A stretch of DNA of 61,958 nucleotides from Neisseria sp. (GTDB lineage: Bacteria; Pseudomonadota; Gammaproteobacteria; Burkholderiales; Neisseriaceae): assembly GCF_030523955.1 (NCBI RefSeq), contig NZ_JAUNHL010000007.1, forward strand, positions 1 to 61,958. Direction: 5' to 3'. The position numbers and the translations under genes are program-made. The notes below the pieces were generated by a model that ran no database searches, was not told where the DNA came from, and was given only the letters and a program-made list of their open reading frames with translations. Below, piece after piece: positions 25,174 to 34,466 of the stretch (position 1 is the first letter of the stretch; each line of letters opens with the position of its first letter).

Positions 25174-28146
25174 TTATTGCTCTACCCTAGACTTCATGGC
25201 AATTGAGAAACCGTCATGCTGTAACGTCAGATTGGGATTATAGTAAGGATCTTGCAGGGTGTCGGTTTGCCAAGTGCGGATCATATAATCGATTTCACGT
25301 TGGAAGCGCGCACGTTTTTCGGGATTATCTTCGTGCCCCCGACTAATGGATTCATGATGATAAAGTTCGGCATAGGGAGTCCATAAGTTACGGTAACCTG
25401 CCTTATGCACTTTCAGGCAAAAATCTACATCGTTAAATGCTACGGTTAAATCCTGCTCGTTTAAGCTGCCCACTTCATCGAATACTGCTTTGCGTACAAG
25501 CAGGCAGGCAGCGGTAACGGCCATCAGGTTTTGCGAAACATATAGGCGCGAGAAATAACCTGGGTGGTTGCGGGCAAAGTATTTGTGGGCATGGCCAGCC
25601 ACCGAGCCGATACCGATAATCACGCCTGCGTGTTGGATGATATCGTTCGGATAATACAGCATCGCACCCACGCAACCAATATCAGGACGTTGCGCTTGGG
25701 ATACCATTTCCCCAAGCCATTCTCCGTTAATCACTTCAACATCGTTGTTAATCAAACCGATAATGCTTCCTTTTGCGTACTGTGCGGCAAAATTATTAAT
25801 GGCCGAATAGTTAAACGGATAAGGGTAGCGCAACAGAGTCACTTTTTCGTGTTGGGCGATTTCATCAAAATAAGCCAATGCATGCGGATCATCAGAATTA
25901 TTGTCAACCAGTAAGATTTCATAATTTTGATAGAGGGTTTTATTCAAAATCGAATCAATCGCCTGTTTGGTAATGGCATACCCGTTGCGGGTCGGAATGA
26001 TCAGGCTCACCAACGGTGTTTCCTGCCAATGCCATTTCACGCGGTAGAGATTATCGGCTTTGCCGCGGCTAACGGTTACATCATCGCCACGCTCGGCAAA
26101 GTAGTGCTGAAGGGCTTTCACACCCGCTTCGGTCGTATAGGATTTTTCACCGGAAGCCAGCGCGGTCGAGCCTTCGATAGCACGCCAGTGATAAAGAATT
26201 TTCGGAATGTGCACCACTTTGCTCTGATCAACTTTTAGTAGATAGCGCAACAGGAAATCATAATCTTGGCTACCTTCCAAACCTTTGCGGAAACCGCCGA
26301 TTCCTTTGGCAATATCGGTACGGTATACGCCTAAATGTGAAATATAGTTTTGACTGTAGAGCAGATCCAGATTGAAATCGGATTTGAAGTGCGGCATAAA
26401 ACGTAAGCCGTTTTCATCCACTTTGTCTTCATCACTATAAATCAGTGCGGCATCGGGTTGGATTTGTAAAACCTTCGCCACTTCAAAAAGTGCGTGCTCT
26501 GGCAGGAGATCGTCGTGATCCATCAGTGCAGTCCATTCACCGCTGCATAGTTCTAAAGCACTATTGGAATTTTCAGAAATGTGGCCGTTTTTCTCGCGGA
26601 ACACAACCTTGATGCGTTCGTCGGATGCCGCGTATTTTTCTAAAAGCGGGCGAATATCGGTGTTGGGCGAAGCATCATCGGCAATACACAATTCCCAATT
26701 TTCATACAGCTGGGTGCAAACCGAGTCGATAGCCATTTGCAACCATTTCACATCCACGTTGTACACGGGCATTAACACCGATATTTTAGGCCGGTGGGTA
26801 AATTCAGCCATTTGACGGCGCATATCCTCAAGCTGCTGCGGGGTACGGGTATCGTTTTGTTTGATCCACTCTTGATAAGTCGATCTGTCTGCAATATCGA
26901 AACTGCCTTTATCTTTTACCGCAACCGCTTCACCGGTTCGTAAAAATAATTTCACCGTACGCAAATCGTGTGACTTATATATGCGTCTCAAATGCTGATA
27001 AGCCTTGCCGATACTGCCTTTTTCGTTAGCAAGTTTACGGAAAGCTTTGCGGTAACGGTTGGCCGAGCTGATGGCTTGCTCGGTTTTGATAACGGGTTTG
27101 AATGCTTTAACCGTCCATAGGCCTTTATATTTGGCGAGATTTTTAATTTCGTGTTGGAGAAGTTGGCTTAAGATGGTGTTTTGGCTGTTTAACTCGGCAA
27201 TGGTTTGTTCCAGCTTGCGTTTTTCTTGCTGGAAATCATCAAGCTGCCGGTACAAATCTGCCGATTGTTGCTGCAAAAAATCGGCATGCTGCAAAGCTTG
27301 AGATAAATCGGCCTGTAATTGCCGGTTGTGCTCTAGTTCTGCTTCGCTTTGTTTTTGTAGGCGGGCGTTGTCGGCGGCAAGTTGCAGGTTTTGCGCCAGT
27401 GTTTGGATATGATCCCAATAGCCTAAATGATGTTGCAGAAACAGACTGCGGTGTTTTTCGTAAATATGCTGCCAGTCTTCCCGGATCAGGTCGGTATTCC
27501 TTTCCAATTGGTCTATCAGCGACGAGCCGTCGCGACGTTTGCGGTAGCGGAACAGCACTTCGGGAATTTGATAAACCTTGCCGCCTCCGCTTAGCAAACG
27601 GATCCAGAAATCCCAGTCTTCATGGGTGGCGAAGTTTTCGTCGAAACCGGCTAAAGCATTGAAGTCGGCAGCCCTGTGTATGGAGGCCGTGGGAATACGG
27701 TTGCCGGTTAACAGGCTTTGGATGCCTTCGTAAGGCGGCAGTTGCCACGTGCCATCTTTGGCGTCGAAAAATTCTGCTAGCGGATAAACCAGCTTGCAAT
27801 CGGGGTTGCTTTCCAGTACGGCTACGCTTTTTTGAATATAGTCGGGCAGTATTTGGTCGTCGGCGTCGAGAAACAGAAAATATTCGCCTTTGGCCAAGCG
27901 GGCGGCGTGGTTGCGGGCGGCGGCAACGCCTTGGTTGTTTTGGGCGGACAGGCGTATGGAGGGTTTGCTCTCCAACAATCTGGCCAAGAATGCCGCGCTT
28001 TCTTCGCGCGAACCGTCGTCTACGATGATGATTTCGATATTGGGATAGTGCTGCGCTTCCACCGATGCGATGGTTTCGGCGATGTACTGCTCGCAGTTGT
28101 AATAAGGAATCATCACGGAAACGAGCGGGTGTCGGATAGTGTTCAT
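25174..28146 (-). CDS. three-domain family-2 glycosyltransferase
   Basis: 990 residues with no signal peptide. Three GT-A modules are readable. Module 1 spans about 8-230 (VSVMIPYYNCEQYI, DADD at 94-97, HEDWDFWIRLL). A Gln/Glu-rich coiled coil follows at about 250-335. Module 2 spans about 454-660 (ISVLMPVYNVD, DHDD at 543-546, SDEDKVD, GSQDYDFLLRYL). Module 3 spans about 711-945 (VSLIIPTRNG, NNDVEVI at 800-806, AFNDVDFCLKVHKAGY). Modules 2 and 3 resemble paired rhamnosyl/hexosyl transferases of O-antigen and capsule loci. It probably adds several sugars to a cell-surface glycan at the inner face of the membrane. It lies between msbA and glyS, and base composition is AT-richer than its neighbours. 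Confidence 0.9.
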   Translation of the reverse strand: MNTIRHPLVSVMIPYYNCEQYIAETIASVEAQHYPNIEIIIVDDGSREESAAFLARLLESKPSIRLSAQNNQGVAAARNHAARLAKGEYFLFLDADDQILPDYIQKSVAVLESNPDCKLVYPLAEFFDAKDGTWQLPPYEGIQSLLTGNRIPTASIHRAADFNALAGFDENFATHEDWDFWIRLLSGGGKVYQIPEVLFRYRKRRDGSSLIDQLERNTDLIREDWQHIYEKHRSLFLQHHLGYWDHIQTLAQNLQLAADNARLQKQSEAELEHNRQLQADLSQALQHADFLQQQSADLYRQLDDFQQEKRKLEQTIAELNSQNTILSQLLQHEIKNLAKYKGLWTVKAFKPVIKTEQAISSANRYRKAFRKLANEKGSIGKAYQHLRRIYKSHDLRTVKLFLRTGEAVAVKDKGSFDIADRSTYQEWIKQNDTRTPQQLEDMRRQMAEFTHRPKISVLMPVYNVDVKWLQMAIDSVCTQLYENWELCIADDASPNTDIRPLLEKYAASDERIKVVFREKNGHISENSNSALELCSGEWTALMDHDDLLPEHALFEVAKVLQIQPDAALIYSDEDKVDENGLRFMPHFKSDFNLDLLYSQNYISHLGVYRTDIAKGIGGFRKGLEGSQDYDFLLRYLLKVDQSKVVHIPKILYHWRAIEGSTALASGEKSYTTEAGVKALQHYFAERGDDVTVSRGKADNLYRVKWHWQETPLVSLIIPTRNGYAITKQAIDSILNKTLYQNYEILLVDNNSDDPHALAYFDEIAQHEKVTLLRYPYPFNYSAINNFAAQYAKGSIIGLINNDVEVINGEWLGEMVSQAQRPDIGCVGAMLYYPNDIIQHAGVIIGIGSVAGHAHKYFARNHPGYFSRLYVSQNLMAVTAACLLVRKAVFDEVGSLNEQDLTVAFNDVDFCLKVHKAGYRNLWTPYAELYHHESISRGHEDNPEKRARFQREIDYMIRTWQTDTLQDPYYNPNLTLQHDGFSIAMKSRVEQ

Positions 28147-28167
28147 GGCATTTACTTTCGTTTATGG

Positions 28168-28205
28168 TTCAGACGGCCTGGCAGGCAACCTTAAGGCCGT
28201 CTGAA
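28168..28205. repeat. outward-facing AG-DUS pair
   Basis: Inverse AGGCCGTCTGAA at 28168-28179 and a direct copy at 28194-28205 in the gap between msbA and the glycosyltransferase. They are the rightmost exact AG-DUS in the window. Confidence 0.75.
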
Positions 28206-28243
28206 ACCCATAAAAACAATATGGCGGTTAAAGCAAAGAGGGC

Positions 28244-30094
28244 TTATCCGCCCATTTTCGGCATATTGCTCAATGCGGCGTAATAGCCGCCTTTTTCCAT
28301 CAATGCTTGATGCGAGCCTTGCTCGATGATGTGGCCGTCGTCCATCACGATGATGCGGTCGGCCTGTTCGATGGTGGTCAGGCGGTGGGCAACGATGATG
28401 CTGGTGCGGCCGTGCATCAGACGCTCCAAGGCTTGTTGGACGAGGCGTTCGGATTCGTTGTCAAGCGCGCTGGTGGCTTCGTCCAAGAGCAGTATCGGGG
28501 CGTTTTTCAAGATGGCGCGGGCGATGGATACGCGCTGGCGCTGGCCTCCCGAGAGTTGGTTACCGTTGGCGCCGATGGGTTGGTGCAGGCCTTGCGGTGA
28601 GTTTTCTACCAAGCCTTGCAGGTTGGCGGCTTTCAGTGCGGCAAAAACTTCTTCTTCGCTGGCTTCTGGGTGGCTGTAACGCACGTTGGCCAGCAGGGTG
28701 TCGTCAAACAGGAATACGTCTTGCGACACCAGCGCAAACTGTTCACGCAGGTTGGCCAGGGTCAGTTCGGCGATATTGGTGCCGTCGAGGTAAACCGTGC
28801 CGGCGCTGGGTTCGACAAAGCGCGGCAGCAGGTTTACCACGGTGGTTTTGCCGCTGCCGGAACGACCCACCAAGGCCACGCGCTCGCCGGGGTAGATTTC
28901 CAGATTGAAATTATTTAAAGCATTTTTGCCGTCTTCACGGTAACGCACATCGATGTTTTCAAATTTCAGATGACCTGAAACGTTTTGTAGGGTTTGGGTA
29001 CCGGTGTCTTTTTCCGGTTCGGTATCTAAAAACTGGCAAACGCCGTCTGAAGCCAAAAACATGGTTTGCATGGGGATGCTGATATTGGCAAGGTTTTTAA
29101 TCGGACCGAGCATTTGCAGCATGGCCACGATAAAAGCCATAAATTCGCCGATGGTGGTGTAACCTTGTTGGCTTTGCCAAAGTGCGATGAAAATCACCAC
29201 AGCCAGCGCAAAAGAGGCGATTAGTTCGCTAAACGGCGAGCGGGCGGCGGTGGCTTGGGTGATTTTTTTGCCCAGGCGCACGATGGTGTTGTTCACTTCG
29301 GCAAAGCGGTCGGACGCCTGTTTTTGGCCGCCGAACAGTTTCACCACGCGGTGCCCCTGATGGACTTCGTTGACTACGTTGTTGAGCGTGCCGATGCTTT
29401 GCTGGGCGCTTGCGATGATATTTTTGAGGCGGTTGCGGTAATAGCGCGACAGCAGCGACAGCAGCGGGAACATCAACGCCACAATCAGGCTGAGCTGCCA
29501 GTTGAGATACAGCAGCACGCACACCAATCCGATAACGATCAGGGTGTCGCGCGTGAGGGTGATAAATACGTTGCTGGCGTTGCTGATGGATTGTTCGGCC
29601 ATCTGAACCATATTCATCAACACATGGCCCGACGGTGTTTCCTGATGGAATTTCGATGAGAGCAACAGCATTTTGTTAAACATATCGCGGCGCACATGGC
29701 TGATGGCCATTACCGAAACCCAAGTCATCAGGTAAGTGCTGGCGAAGCGGCAAACGCCGCGTATCATCACCAAAATGATGAAAAACACCGGCACCACCCA
29801 AACTTTGTCGGGCGTGCCCCAAATCATATAGGTAAACTGCGCTTTCCAGTTTTGCAAGGTGGCGATGATGCCGGTGGTGGTGTTGAGTTCCGGCGGTACG
29901 CTGGGCGGAGCGAAGCCTTGGTTGACCAAAGGTGCGATAAAGGCGGCCAGATAACTTTCGGTGGCGGCCACGCCGAAAATGGCGATTAATGCCCAAGTGA
30001 TGCGGACTTTATACGGGCGCACATATTTCATCAGCCGCATAAAGTTATGCGAATCTTCTTTGGTAAAGAGGCCGAAGGTGAGTTTTTCTATCAT
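28244..30094 (-). CDS. msbA: lipid A export ABC transporter, permease/ATPase
   Basis: 616 residues. An N-terminal six-helix exporter domain (about 20-330) is followed by an ATPase domain (about 375-615) with Walker A GRSGSGKTT, signature LSGGQRQRV and Walker B ILLLDEATSALD. The sequence matches MsbA, which flips lipid A-core across the inner membrane. The ATG at 30094 (MIEKLTFGLF) is chosen. A TTG at 30145 would prepend 17 unconserved residues. Its position beside a multi-domain glycosyltransferase fits lipooligosaccharide assembly and export. Confidence 0.93.
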   Translation of the reverse strand: MIEKLTFGLFTKEDSHNFMRLMKYVRPYKVRITWALIAIFGVAATESYLAAFIAPLVNQGFAPPSVPPELNTTTGIIATLQNWKAQFTYMIWGTPDKVWVVPVFFIILVMIRGVCRFASTYLMTWVSVMAISHVRRDMFNKMLLLSSKFHQETPSGHVLMNMVQMAEQSISNASNVFITLTRDTLIVIGLVCVLLYLNWQLSLIVALMFPLLSLLSRYYRNRLKNIIASAQQSIGTLNNVVNEVHQGHRVVKLFGGQKQASDRFAEVNNTIVRLGKKITQATAARSPFSELIASFALAVVIFIALWQSQQGYTTIGEFMAFIVAMLQMLGPIKNLANISIPMQTMFLASDGVCQFLDTEPEKDTGTQTLQNVSGHLKFENIDVRYREDGKNALNNFNLEIYPGERVALVGRSGSGKTTVVNLLPRFVEPSAGTVYLDGTNIAELTLANLREQFALVSQDVFLFDDTLLANVRYSHPEASEEEVFAALKAANLQGLVENSPQGLHQPIGANGNQLSGGQRQRVSIARAILKNAPILLLDEATSALDNESERLVQQALERLMHGRTSIIVAHRLTTIEQADRIIVMDDGHIIEQGSHQALMEKGGYYAALSNMPKMGG

Positions 30095-30173
30095 AAAATC
30101 CGAGCCGTTTGCAAAATGTTGCAAGGCGCTTTCAAACGGCCTCAAAAGGTTTGCGACCGTCTGAAATCTTGTT

Positions 30174-31079
30174 TTAAGCGGCTTGCCGTTTCAGCAGCGG
30201 GAAGCCGAGTTTCTCGCGGCTTTCCACGAATTTTTGCGCGACAATCCGGCTTAAGGCGCGGATGCGGCCGATATAGGCGGCTCGCTCGGTTACGGAAATT
30301 GCGCCGCGGGCGTCCAGTAGGTTGAAGGTGTGGCCGGCTTTGAGTACCAATTCGTAAGCGGGCAGCGCCAGGCTCGTGTCTTCCACTTCCAGTAAACGCT
30401 TGGCTTGTGCTTCGTAGTCGTTAAACTGGCGCAGCAGCCATTCGGCGTCGCTGTATTCGAAGTTGTAGGTGGATTGCTCCACTTCGTTTTGGCGGTAAAC
30501 GTCGCCGTAGGTAACGGTTTGGCCGTCCAGGGTTTTGGCCCACACGAGGTCGTATACGTTTTCCACTCCTTGCAGATACATGGCCAAGCGTTCGATGCCG
30601 TAGGTGATTTCGCCGAGTACGGGCGAGCAGTCGATGCCGCCGACTTGTTGGAAATAGGTAAACTGGGTGACTTCCATGCCGTTGAGCCATACTTCCCAGC
30701 CTAAGCCCCAGGCACCAAGGGTGGGGTTTTCCCAGTCGTCTTCTACGAATCGGATGTCGTGTACTTTCGGGTCGATGCCCAGCTCGCGCAAGGAGTCGAG
30801 ATAGAGGTCTTGGAAATTGTCCGGCGCGGGTTTCAGCGCGACTTGGAATTGGTAGTAGTGTTGCAGGCGGTTGGGGTTGTCGCCGTAGCGGCCGTCTTTC
30901 GGGCGGCGGCTGGGTTGTACATAGGCGGCGAACCAAGGTTCGGGGCCGAGCGCGCGCAGGCAGGTAGCCGGATGGCTGGTGCCGGCGCCCACTTCCATAT
31001 CGAAGGGTTGGATGATGGTGCAGCCTTTGTCGGCCCAGAAGGTTTGCAGTTTGAAAACGATTTGTTGGAAAGTGAGCAT
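30174..31079 (-). CDS. glyQ: glycyl-tRNA synthetase alpha subunit
   Basis: 301 residues, near-canonical GlyQ throughout: [18 protein letters not shown] start, [39 protein letters not shown], the class II synthetase motif region [18 protein letters not shown] and the C-terminal [10 protein letters not shown]. It provides the catalytic core for glycine activation. First of the four-gene glyQ-msbA-GT-glyS run on this strand. A TATAAT at 31165-31170 lies on the opposite strand and belongs to the next gene. Confidence 0.97.
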   Translation of the reverse strand: MLTFQQIVFKLQTFWADKGCTIIQPFDMEVGAGTSHPATCLRALGPEPWFAAYVQPSRRPKDGRYGDNPNRLQHYYQFQVALKPAPDNFQDLYLDSLRELGIDPKVHDIRFVEDDWENPTLGAWGLGWEVWLNGMEVTQFTYFQQVGGIDCSPVLGEITYGIERLAMYLQGVENVYDLVWAKTLDGQTVTYGDVYRQNEVEQSTYNFEYSDAEWLLRQFNDYEAQAKRLLEVEDTSLALPAYELVLKAGHTFNLLDARGAISVTERAAYIGRIRALSRIVAQKFVESREKLGFPLLKRQAA

Positions 31080-31227
31080 ATTGCGGCTTTTCGAGAATAC
31101 GGAAATAAAGGCCGTATTTTAGCGGCTCGCAGGGTTTCAGGCTAGCGTGCAAACGGTTTTTAGGTATAATGCGGCAAAATTTATTTGTTTTGTATTTATT
31201 GTTTTGATTTGATAAAAGGAGTGGACG

Positions 31228-31848
31228 ATGTCTGATAACGACGATCATAAAGAACAGCGGATTGGTTTATGGGTTGCCGGCGGCGCCGCCGGTTTGGCGA
31301 CTTTGGCCATTTTGTTCTATGCGGTTTACGGTTGGGAGAGCGGCAAGATCGAAGGCTCGCCGGGTTATGGCCAGGCGGCTTCTGCCGCAGCGGCTTCGGC
31401 GGCTTCCGAACCGGCGGCGGCGGTTTTGGCTGCGCCCGAATCGCAGTCTATTTCGGCATCGGTTGCGGCCAGCGAACCGCTTGCGGCGGCTGCTTCGACT
31501 GCCGCGGTGGCTGCGGATGCGGCCAGTGCGGTGGTGGAAAACGGTGTGGTGAAATTCTATTTCGCAACCGGCAAAGCGGATTTGGCCGATAATGCAGAAG
31601 AGGCGCTTAAGGATGTATTGGCCGGTGTGCGCGAAGGCAAAAAAGCGGTGGTATCCGGTTATAACGATAGCACCGGCAATGCGGCTGCCAATGAGGAGTT
31701 GTCGAAAAACCGTGCTTTGGCGGTACGCAATGCGCTGTTGGGATTCGGTGTGCCGGAAAGCCAGATTGAATTGCGCAAACCGGAAAATACCGAAGCCGGC
31801 CAAGGTGATAATGCCCAAGCGCGCCGTGTGGAAGTGGTTTTGGAATAA
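31228..31848 (+). CDS. membrane-anchored OmpA-domain protein
   Basis: 206 residues. One transmembrane segment (about 12-34) without a cleavage site is followed by an Ala/Ser/Glu-rich flexible region (about 48-105) and an OmpA C-terminal-like domain (about 106-206). The peptidoglycan-contact residues are present: Asp in GYNDSTG and Arg in ELSKNRALAV. It should tether the inner membrane to peptidoglycan. By eye about 58 of 100 aligned positions are identical to the C-terminal domain of the ccoP product at 45068, and the linker style (AASAASEPAA) is shared too. TATAAT at 31165-31170 may be its -10. A DUS terminator follows. Confidence 0.88.
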   Translation: MSDNDDHKEQRIGLWVAGGAAGLATLAILFYAVYGWESGKIEGSPGYGQAASAAAASAASEPAAAVLAAPESQSISASVAASEPLAAAASTAAVAADAASAVVENGVVKFYFATGKADLADNAEEALKDVLAGVREGKKAVVSGYNDSTGNAAANEELSKNRALAVRNALLGFGVPESQIELRKPENTEAGQGDNAQARRVEVVLE

Positions 31849-31869
31849 GGGTACGGAAAAAATGGGAAA

Positions 31870-31897
31870 TGCCTGTCTGAAAACTTTCAGACAGGCA
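31870..31897. terminator. wadDUS inverted pair
   Basis: TGCCTGTCTGAA (31870-31881) and its inverse (31886-31897), T run after; terminates the OmpA-domain gene. Confidence 0.85.
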
Positions 31898-31969
31898 TTT
31901 TGTTTGGCCGAAACCGTATCCGTTATCTTGCATTAACCGGTAAGAAAAATCGGTTTTTGTAAAAGTATT

Positions 31970-32013
31970 TGCCTGTCTGAAAAACTTTAAACCAGGCGGT
32001 TTTCAGACAGGCA
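31970..32013. terminator. second wadDUS inverted pair
   Basis: DUS at 31970-31981 and inverse at 32002-32013, just past the stop of the convergent SDR gene. Confidence 0.75.
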
Positions 32014-32021
32014 TCGGAAGT

Positions 32022-32765
32022 TTAGCGGGCAACCGGCAGCGGGCCGAAGCTTTGTGCAACCGGCATGATTTCGATGCTGTTGACGTTCATGTGCGCCGGA
32101 CGCTGGTACAGCCACAATACGGTATCGGCGATGTCTTGCGGGCGGATGTATTCGACGTTTTCATAGAGTTTGGCGGCGCGTTCGCTGTCGCCTTTGAAGC
32201 GGATGTTGGAAAACTCGGTATCGCCGCACAATCCCGGTTCGATGTTGCTGACGCGCACGCCGCTGCCGGCCAAGTCGGCGCGCAGGTTGAGCGAAAATTG
32301 GCGCACGAAAGCCTTGCTGGCGCCGTATACGTTGCCGCCGGGATAGGGGTAAGTGCCGGCGATGGAGCCGATGTTGATGACATAACCTTGTTTGCGCCCG
32401 ACCATGGCGGGCAGCACTTGGCGGGTGAGGTAGGTCAGGCCGATGATATTGGTTTGAATCATGGTCAGCCAGTCGTTGAAATCGGCTTGGACGGCGGGTT
32501 CCAAACCGAGGGCAAGGCCGGCGTTGTTGACGAGGCAGTCAATTTCAGCGAAGTCGGCGGGCAGCTTGGCAAGGGCTTGGTCGACCGAGGCGGTGTCGCT
32601 AACGTCCATTTGCAGCGGCAGGAAGTTGCCGCCCAAACGGTTTTGCATCTCTTGCAGTTTTTCCAAGCGTCGGGCGGCACCGATGACGCGGTAGCCGGCT
32701 GTTACCAAGGTTTCGCAGATAGCGGCGCCGAAACCTGCCGATGCGCCGGTAACCAGAATGCTCAT
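32022..32765 (-). CDS. short-chain dehydrogenase (YdfG-like)
   Basis: 247 residues. The cofactor motif GASAGFGAAI lies at 8-17 and the basic ARR after strand 2 implies NADP. NNAG, the catalytic Ser in INIGSIAG and YGASKAF (YxxxK) are all present. The NVEYIRPQDIADTVLWL end matches the YdfG/3-hydroxy-acid dehydrogenase group (serine, 3-hydroxypropionate and malonic semialdehyde). The ATG at 32765 has AGGACACGCT before it, so a five-residue longer start is rejected. Confidence 0.9.
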   Translation of the reverse strand: MSILVTGASAGFGAAICETLVTAGYRVIGAARRLEKLQEMQNRLGGNFLPLQMDVSDTASVDQALAKLPADFAEIDCLVNNAGLALGLEPAVQADFNDWLTMIQTNIIGLTYLTRQVLPAMVGRKQGYVINIGSIAGTYPYPGGNVYGASKAFVRQFSLNLRADLAGSGVRVSNIEPGLCGDTEFSNIRFKGDSERAAKLYENVEYIRPQDIADTVLWLYQRPAHMNVNSIEIMPVAQSFGPLPVAR

Positions 32766-32848
32766 AGCGTGTCCTTTCATTTTTTAACGGAGGTTTCGGG
32801 TATTATACTCCATCTTAAATTTGATAAATGATTAACGAGGAACACGCT

Positions 32849-33310
32849 ATGAAGATGAAAACCGTATTATCTATTGTATTTTCGGGCGCTTTGCTGGCAG
32901 CCTGTAGCGGCGGAGCGGGCGGTGGAGGTGCGGCGAAGGGGCCGGTTTCCGAAGCGCGTACCACTGCGTTTAAAACCATGATGCCCGAATATTCAAGCAT
33001 GGGCAAAATGGTTAAAGGTGATGAAACTTATGATGTTGAGAAGTTTAAAGCCGCCGCCGCGACTTTCAGCGAGAATGCGCGTAAGCCTTTCGAGCATTTC
33101 GCCAGCGATCCGCAGGGCAACGGCGATGCTTTGCCGGCGATATGGGAGAAGCCTGCCCAGTTTGATGCCGAACGTGAGAAATTTTTGGCGGCGGTGGATG
33201 ATTTGAATGCTAAGGCGCAAGCCGGTAATTTGGAAGAAATCAAGGTGGCTTACGGTAATGTCGGTGCCAGCTGCAAATCTTGCCACGATGCGTTCCGCCA
33301 GCCTAAATAA
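32849..33310 (+). CDS. cytochrome c' lipoprotein
   Basis: 153 residues. Lipobox LLAAC (Cys about 18), a Gly-rich linker, then a four-helix cytochrome c' domain ending with the C-terminal haem site CKSCHDAFR. Cytochrome c' proteins bind NO at five-coordinate haem and protect respiring cells from nitrosative stress, and Neisseria carry a lipid-anchored form. GAGGAACACGCT precedes the ATG at 32849. It is divergent from the SDR gene. A strong terminator follows. Confidence 0.9.
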   Translation: MKMKTVLSIVFSGALLAACSGGAGGGGAAKGPVSEARTTAFKTMMPEYSSMGKMVKGDETYDVEKFKAAAATFSENARKPFEHFASDPQGNGDALPAIWEKPAQFDAEREKFLAAVDDLNAKAQAGNLEEIKVAYGNVGASCKSCHDAFRQPK

Positions 33311-33335
33311 ATAATGGTTGTTGTTGATGTCAAAA

Positions 33336-33369
33336 CCAGCCCGCTTTTGCCGAAGCGGGCTGGTTTGTT
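33336..33369. terminator. intrinsic terminator after cytochrome c'
   Basis: An 11-bp perfect stem CCAGCCCGCTT / AAGCGGGCTGG (33336-33346, 33353-33363) with a six-base loop and TTTGTT. It also works in reverse for lptG. Confidence 0.9.
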
Positions 33370-33395
33370 ATATGCCTGTCTGAAACGTTTGGTTG

Positions 33396-34466
33396 TCAGC
33401 GCTGTTCTTGCTTGCGTATCAGCCAAATGGCCAATATAGCGAAAAGCGTGGTGGGCAGCGCTGCGGCAAGTAAAGGGGGGATGCCGTAGAGTTGGCTGGT
33501 AAAGCTGAACAGGCGGCCGGCGAAATGGAAGGCCAATCCCAAGCAAATGCCGAAAAACAGTTTGAGCCCCATATTGCCTTGGCGGGTGGATTGCGGGGTA
33601 AATGCCAGTGCTACAAAGGCCATTACCACGGCGGCCACCGGGTAAAATAATTTGCGCCACCAAGCAATCCAATAGGCTTGTACTTCCTGGTTGTTGGCCT
33701 CGAGGTGTTTGATATAGCTGTTGAGCGAGGCGAGCGACATCTGGCCGGGGTCAACCAGCAATACATCCAATAGATTGCTGCGGATATTGGTACGCAGGGT
33801 TTCTTCCGCACGCGTTTCTACTGTTACGCGGCCACCCTCCAACAGACTGCGGCGTATGTTTTTCAGCAACCAACTGCCGTCAGGCTGTACGACGGCGGAA
33901 TCGGCACGCCATTGGGCGGTGAGCTGGAAATTATCATTGTGCTGAAAGATGGTGATGTCGCGCAGGGTTCGGTCGGGCAGCATTTCTTTGATATTGATGA
34001 TGTCGCGCTGCTCTTTTACCCACAGGCCGCCGTTGCCGGTGCTGATTTTGCCCTCTGTTGCGCCGGCTTTCATGTTGGCGGCATAACGGCTGGCGGCAGG
34101 GGCGGCCCATTCTCCGGTGAACACTGTGAGCGCGGCGAAAATCAAGCCGAATCCCAACAAAATGCGGATGATGTCGCCGGTACTCATGCCGCTGGTCTTG
34201 ATAACGGTTAATTCGCTGCGGGCGGCCAGTTGCGAGAGGGCCAACAGGCCGCCGATTAATACGGCCAGCGGCATCAGTTCGTAAATATGGGCCGGAACCA
34301 ACAGCAGGGTGTATTGCAGCATCTTGGCGGTGGTATAGCTGCCTTTGCCGACATCACCGATTTCGTTCATGACATCGAAAAAGCTGTATAAAGCCAACAA
34401 GGCCAGCAGGGCATACAATGTCATGACCGAAAGCTGGGTAATCAGATAGCGGGGAATCAGTTTCAT
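33396..34466 (-). CDS. lptG: LPS export permease LptG
   Basis: 356 residues. YjgP/YjgQ-family permease with three TM helices at each end (about 12-120 and 275-350) and a periplasmic beta-jellyroll between. The RYLITQLSVMTLYALLAL start and the IKTSGMSTGDIIRILLGFGL loop are typical of LptG. With LptF and LptB it extracts lipopolysaccharide from the inner membrane. It overlaps lptF by 4 bp (ATGA), indicating translational coupling. Confidence 0.93.
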   Translation of the reverse strand: MKLIPRYLITQLSVMTLYALLALLALYSFFDVMNEIGDVGKGSYTTAKMLQYTLLLVPAHIYELMPLAVLIGGLLALSQLAARSELTVIKTSGMSTGDIIRILLGFGLIFAALTVFTGEWAAPAASRYAANMKAGATEGKISTGNGGLWVKEQRDIINIKEMLPDRTLRDITIFQHNDNFQLTAQWRADSAVVQPDGSWLLKNIRRSLLEGGRVTVETRAEETLRTNIRSNLLDVLLVDPGQMSLASLNSYIKHLEANNQEVQAYWIAWWRKLFYPVAAVVMAFVALAFTPQSTRQGNMGLKLFFGICLGLAFHFAGRLFSFTSQLYGIPPLLAAALPTTLFAILAIWLIRKQEQR

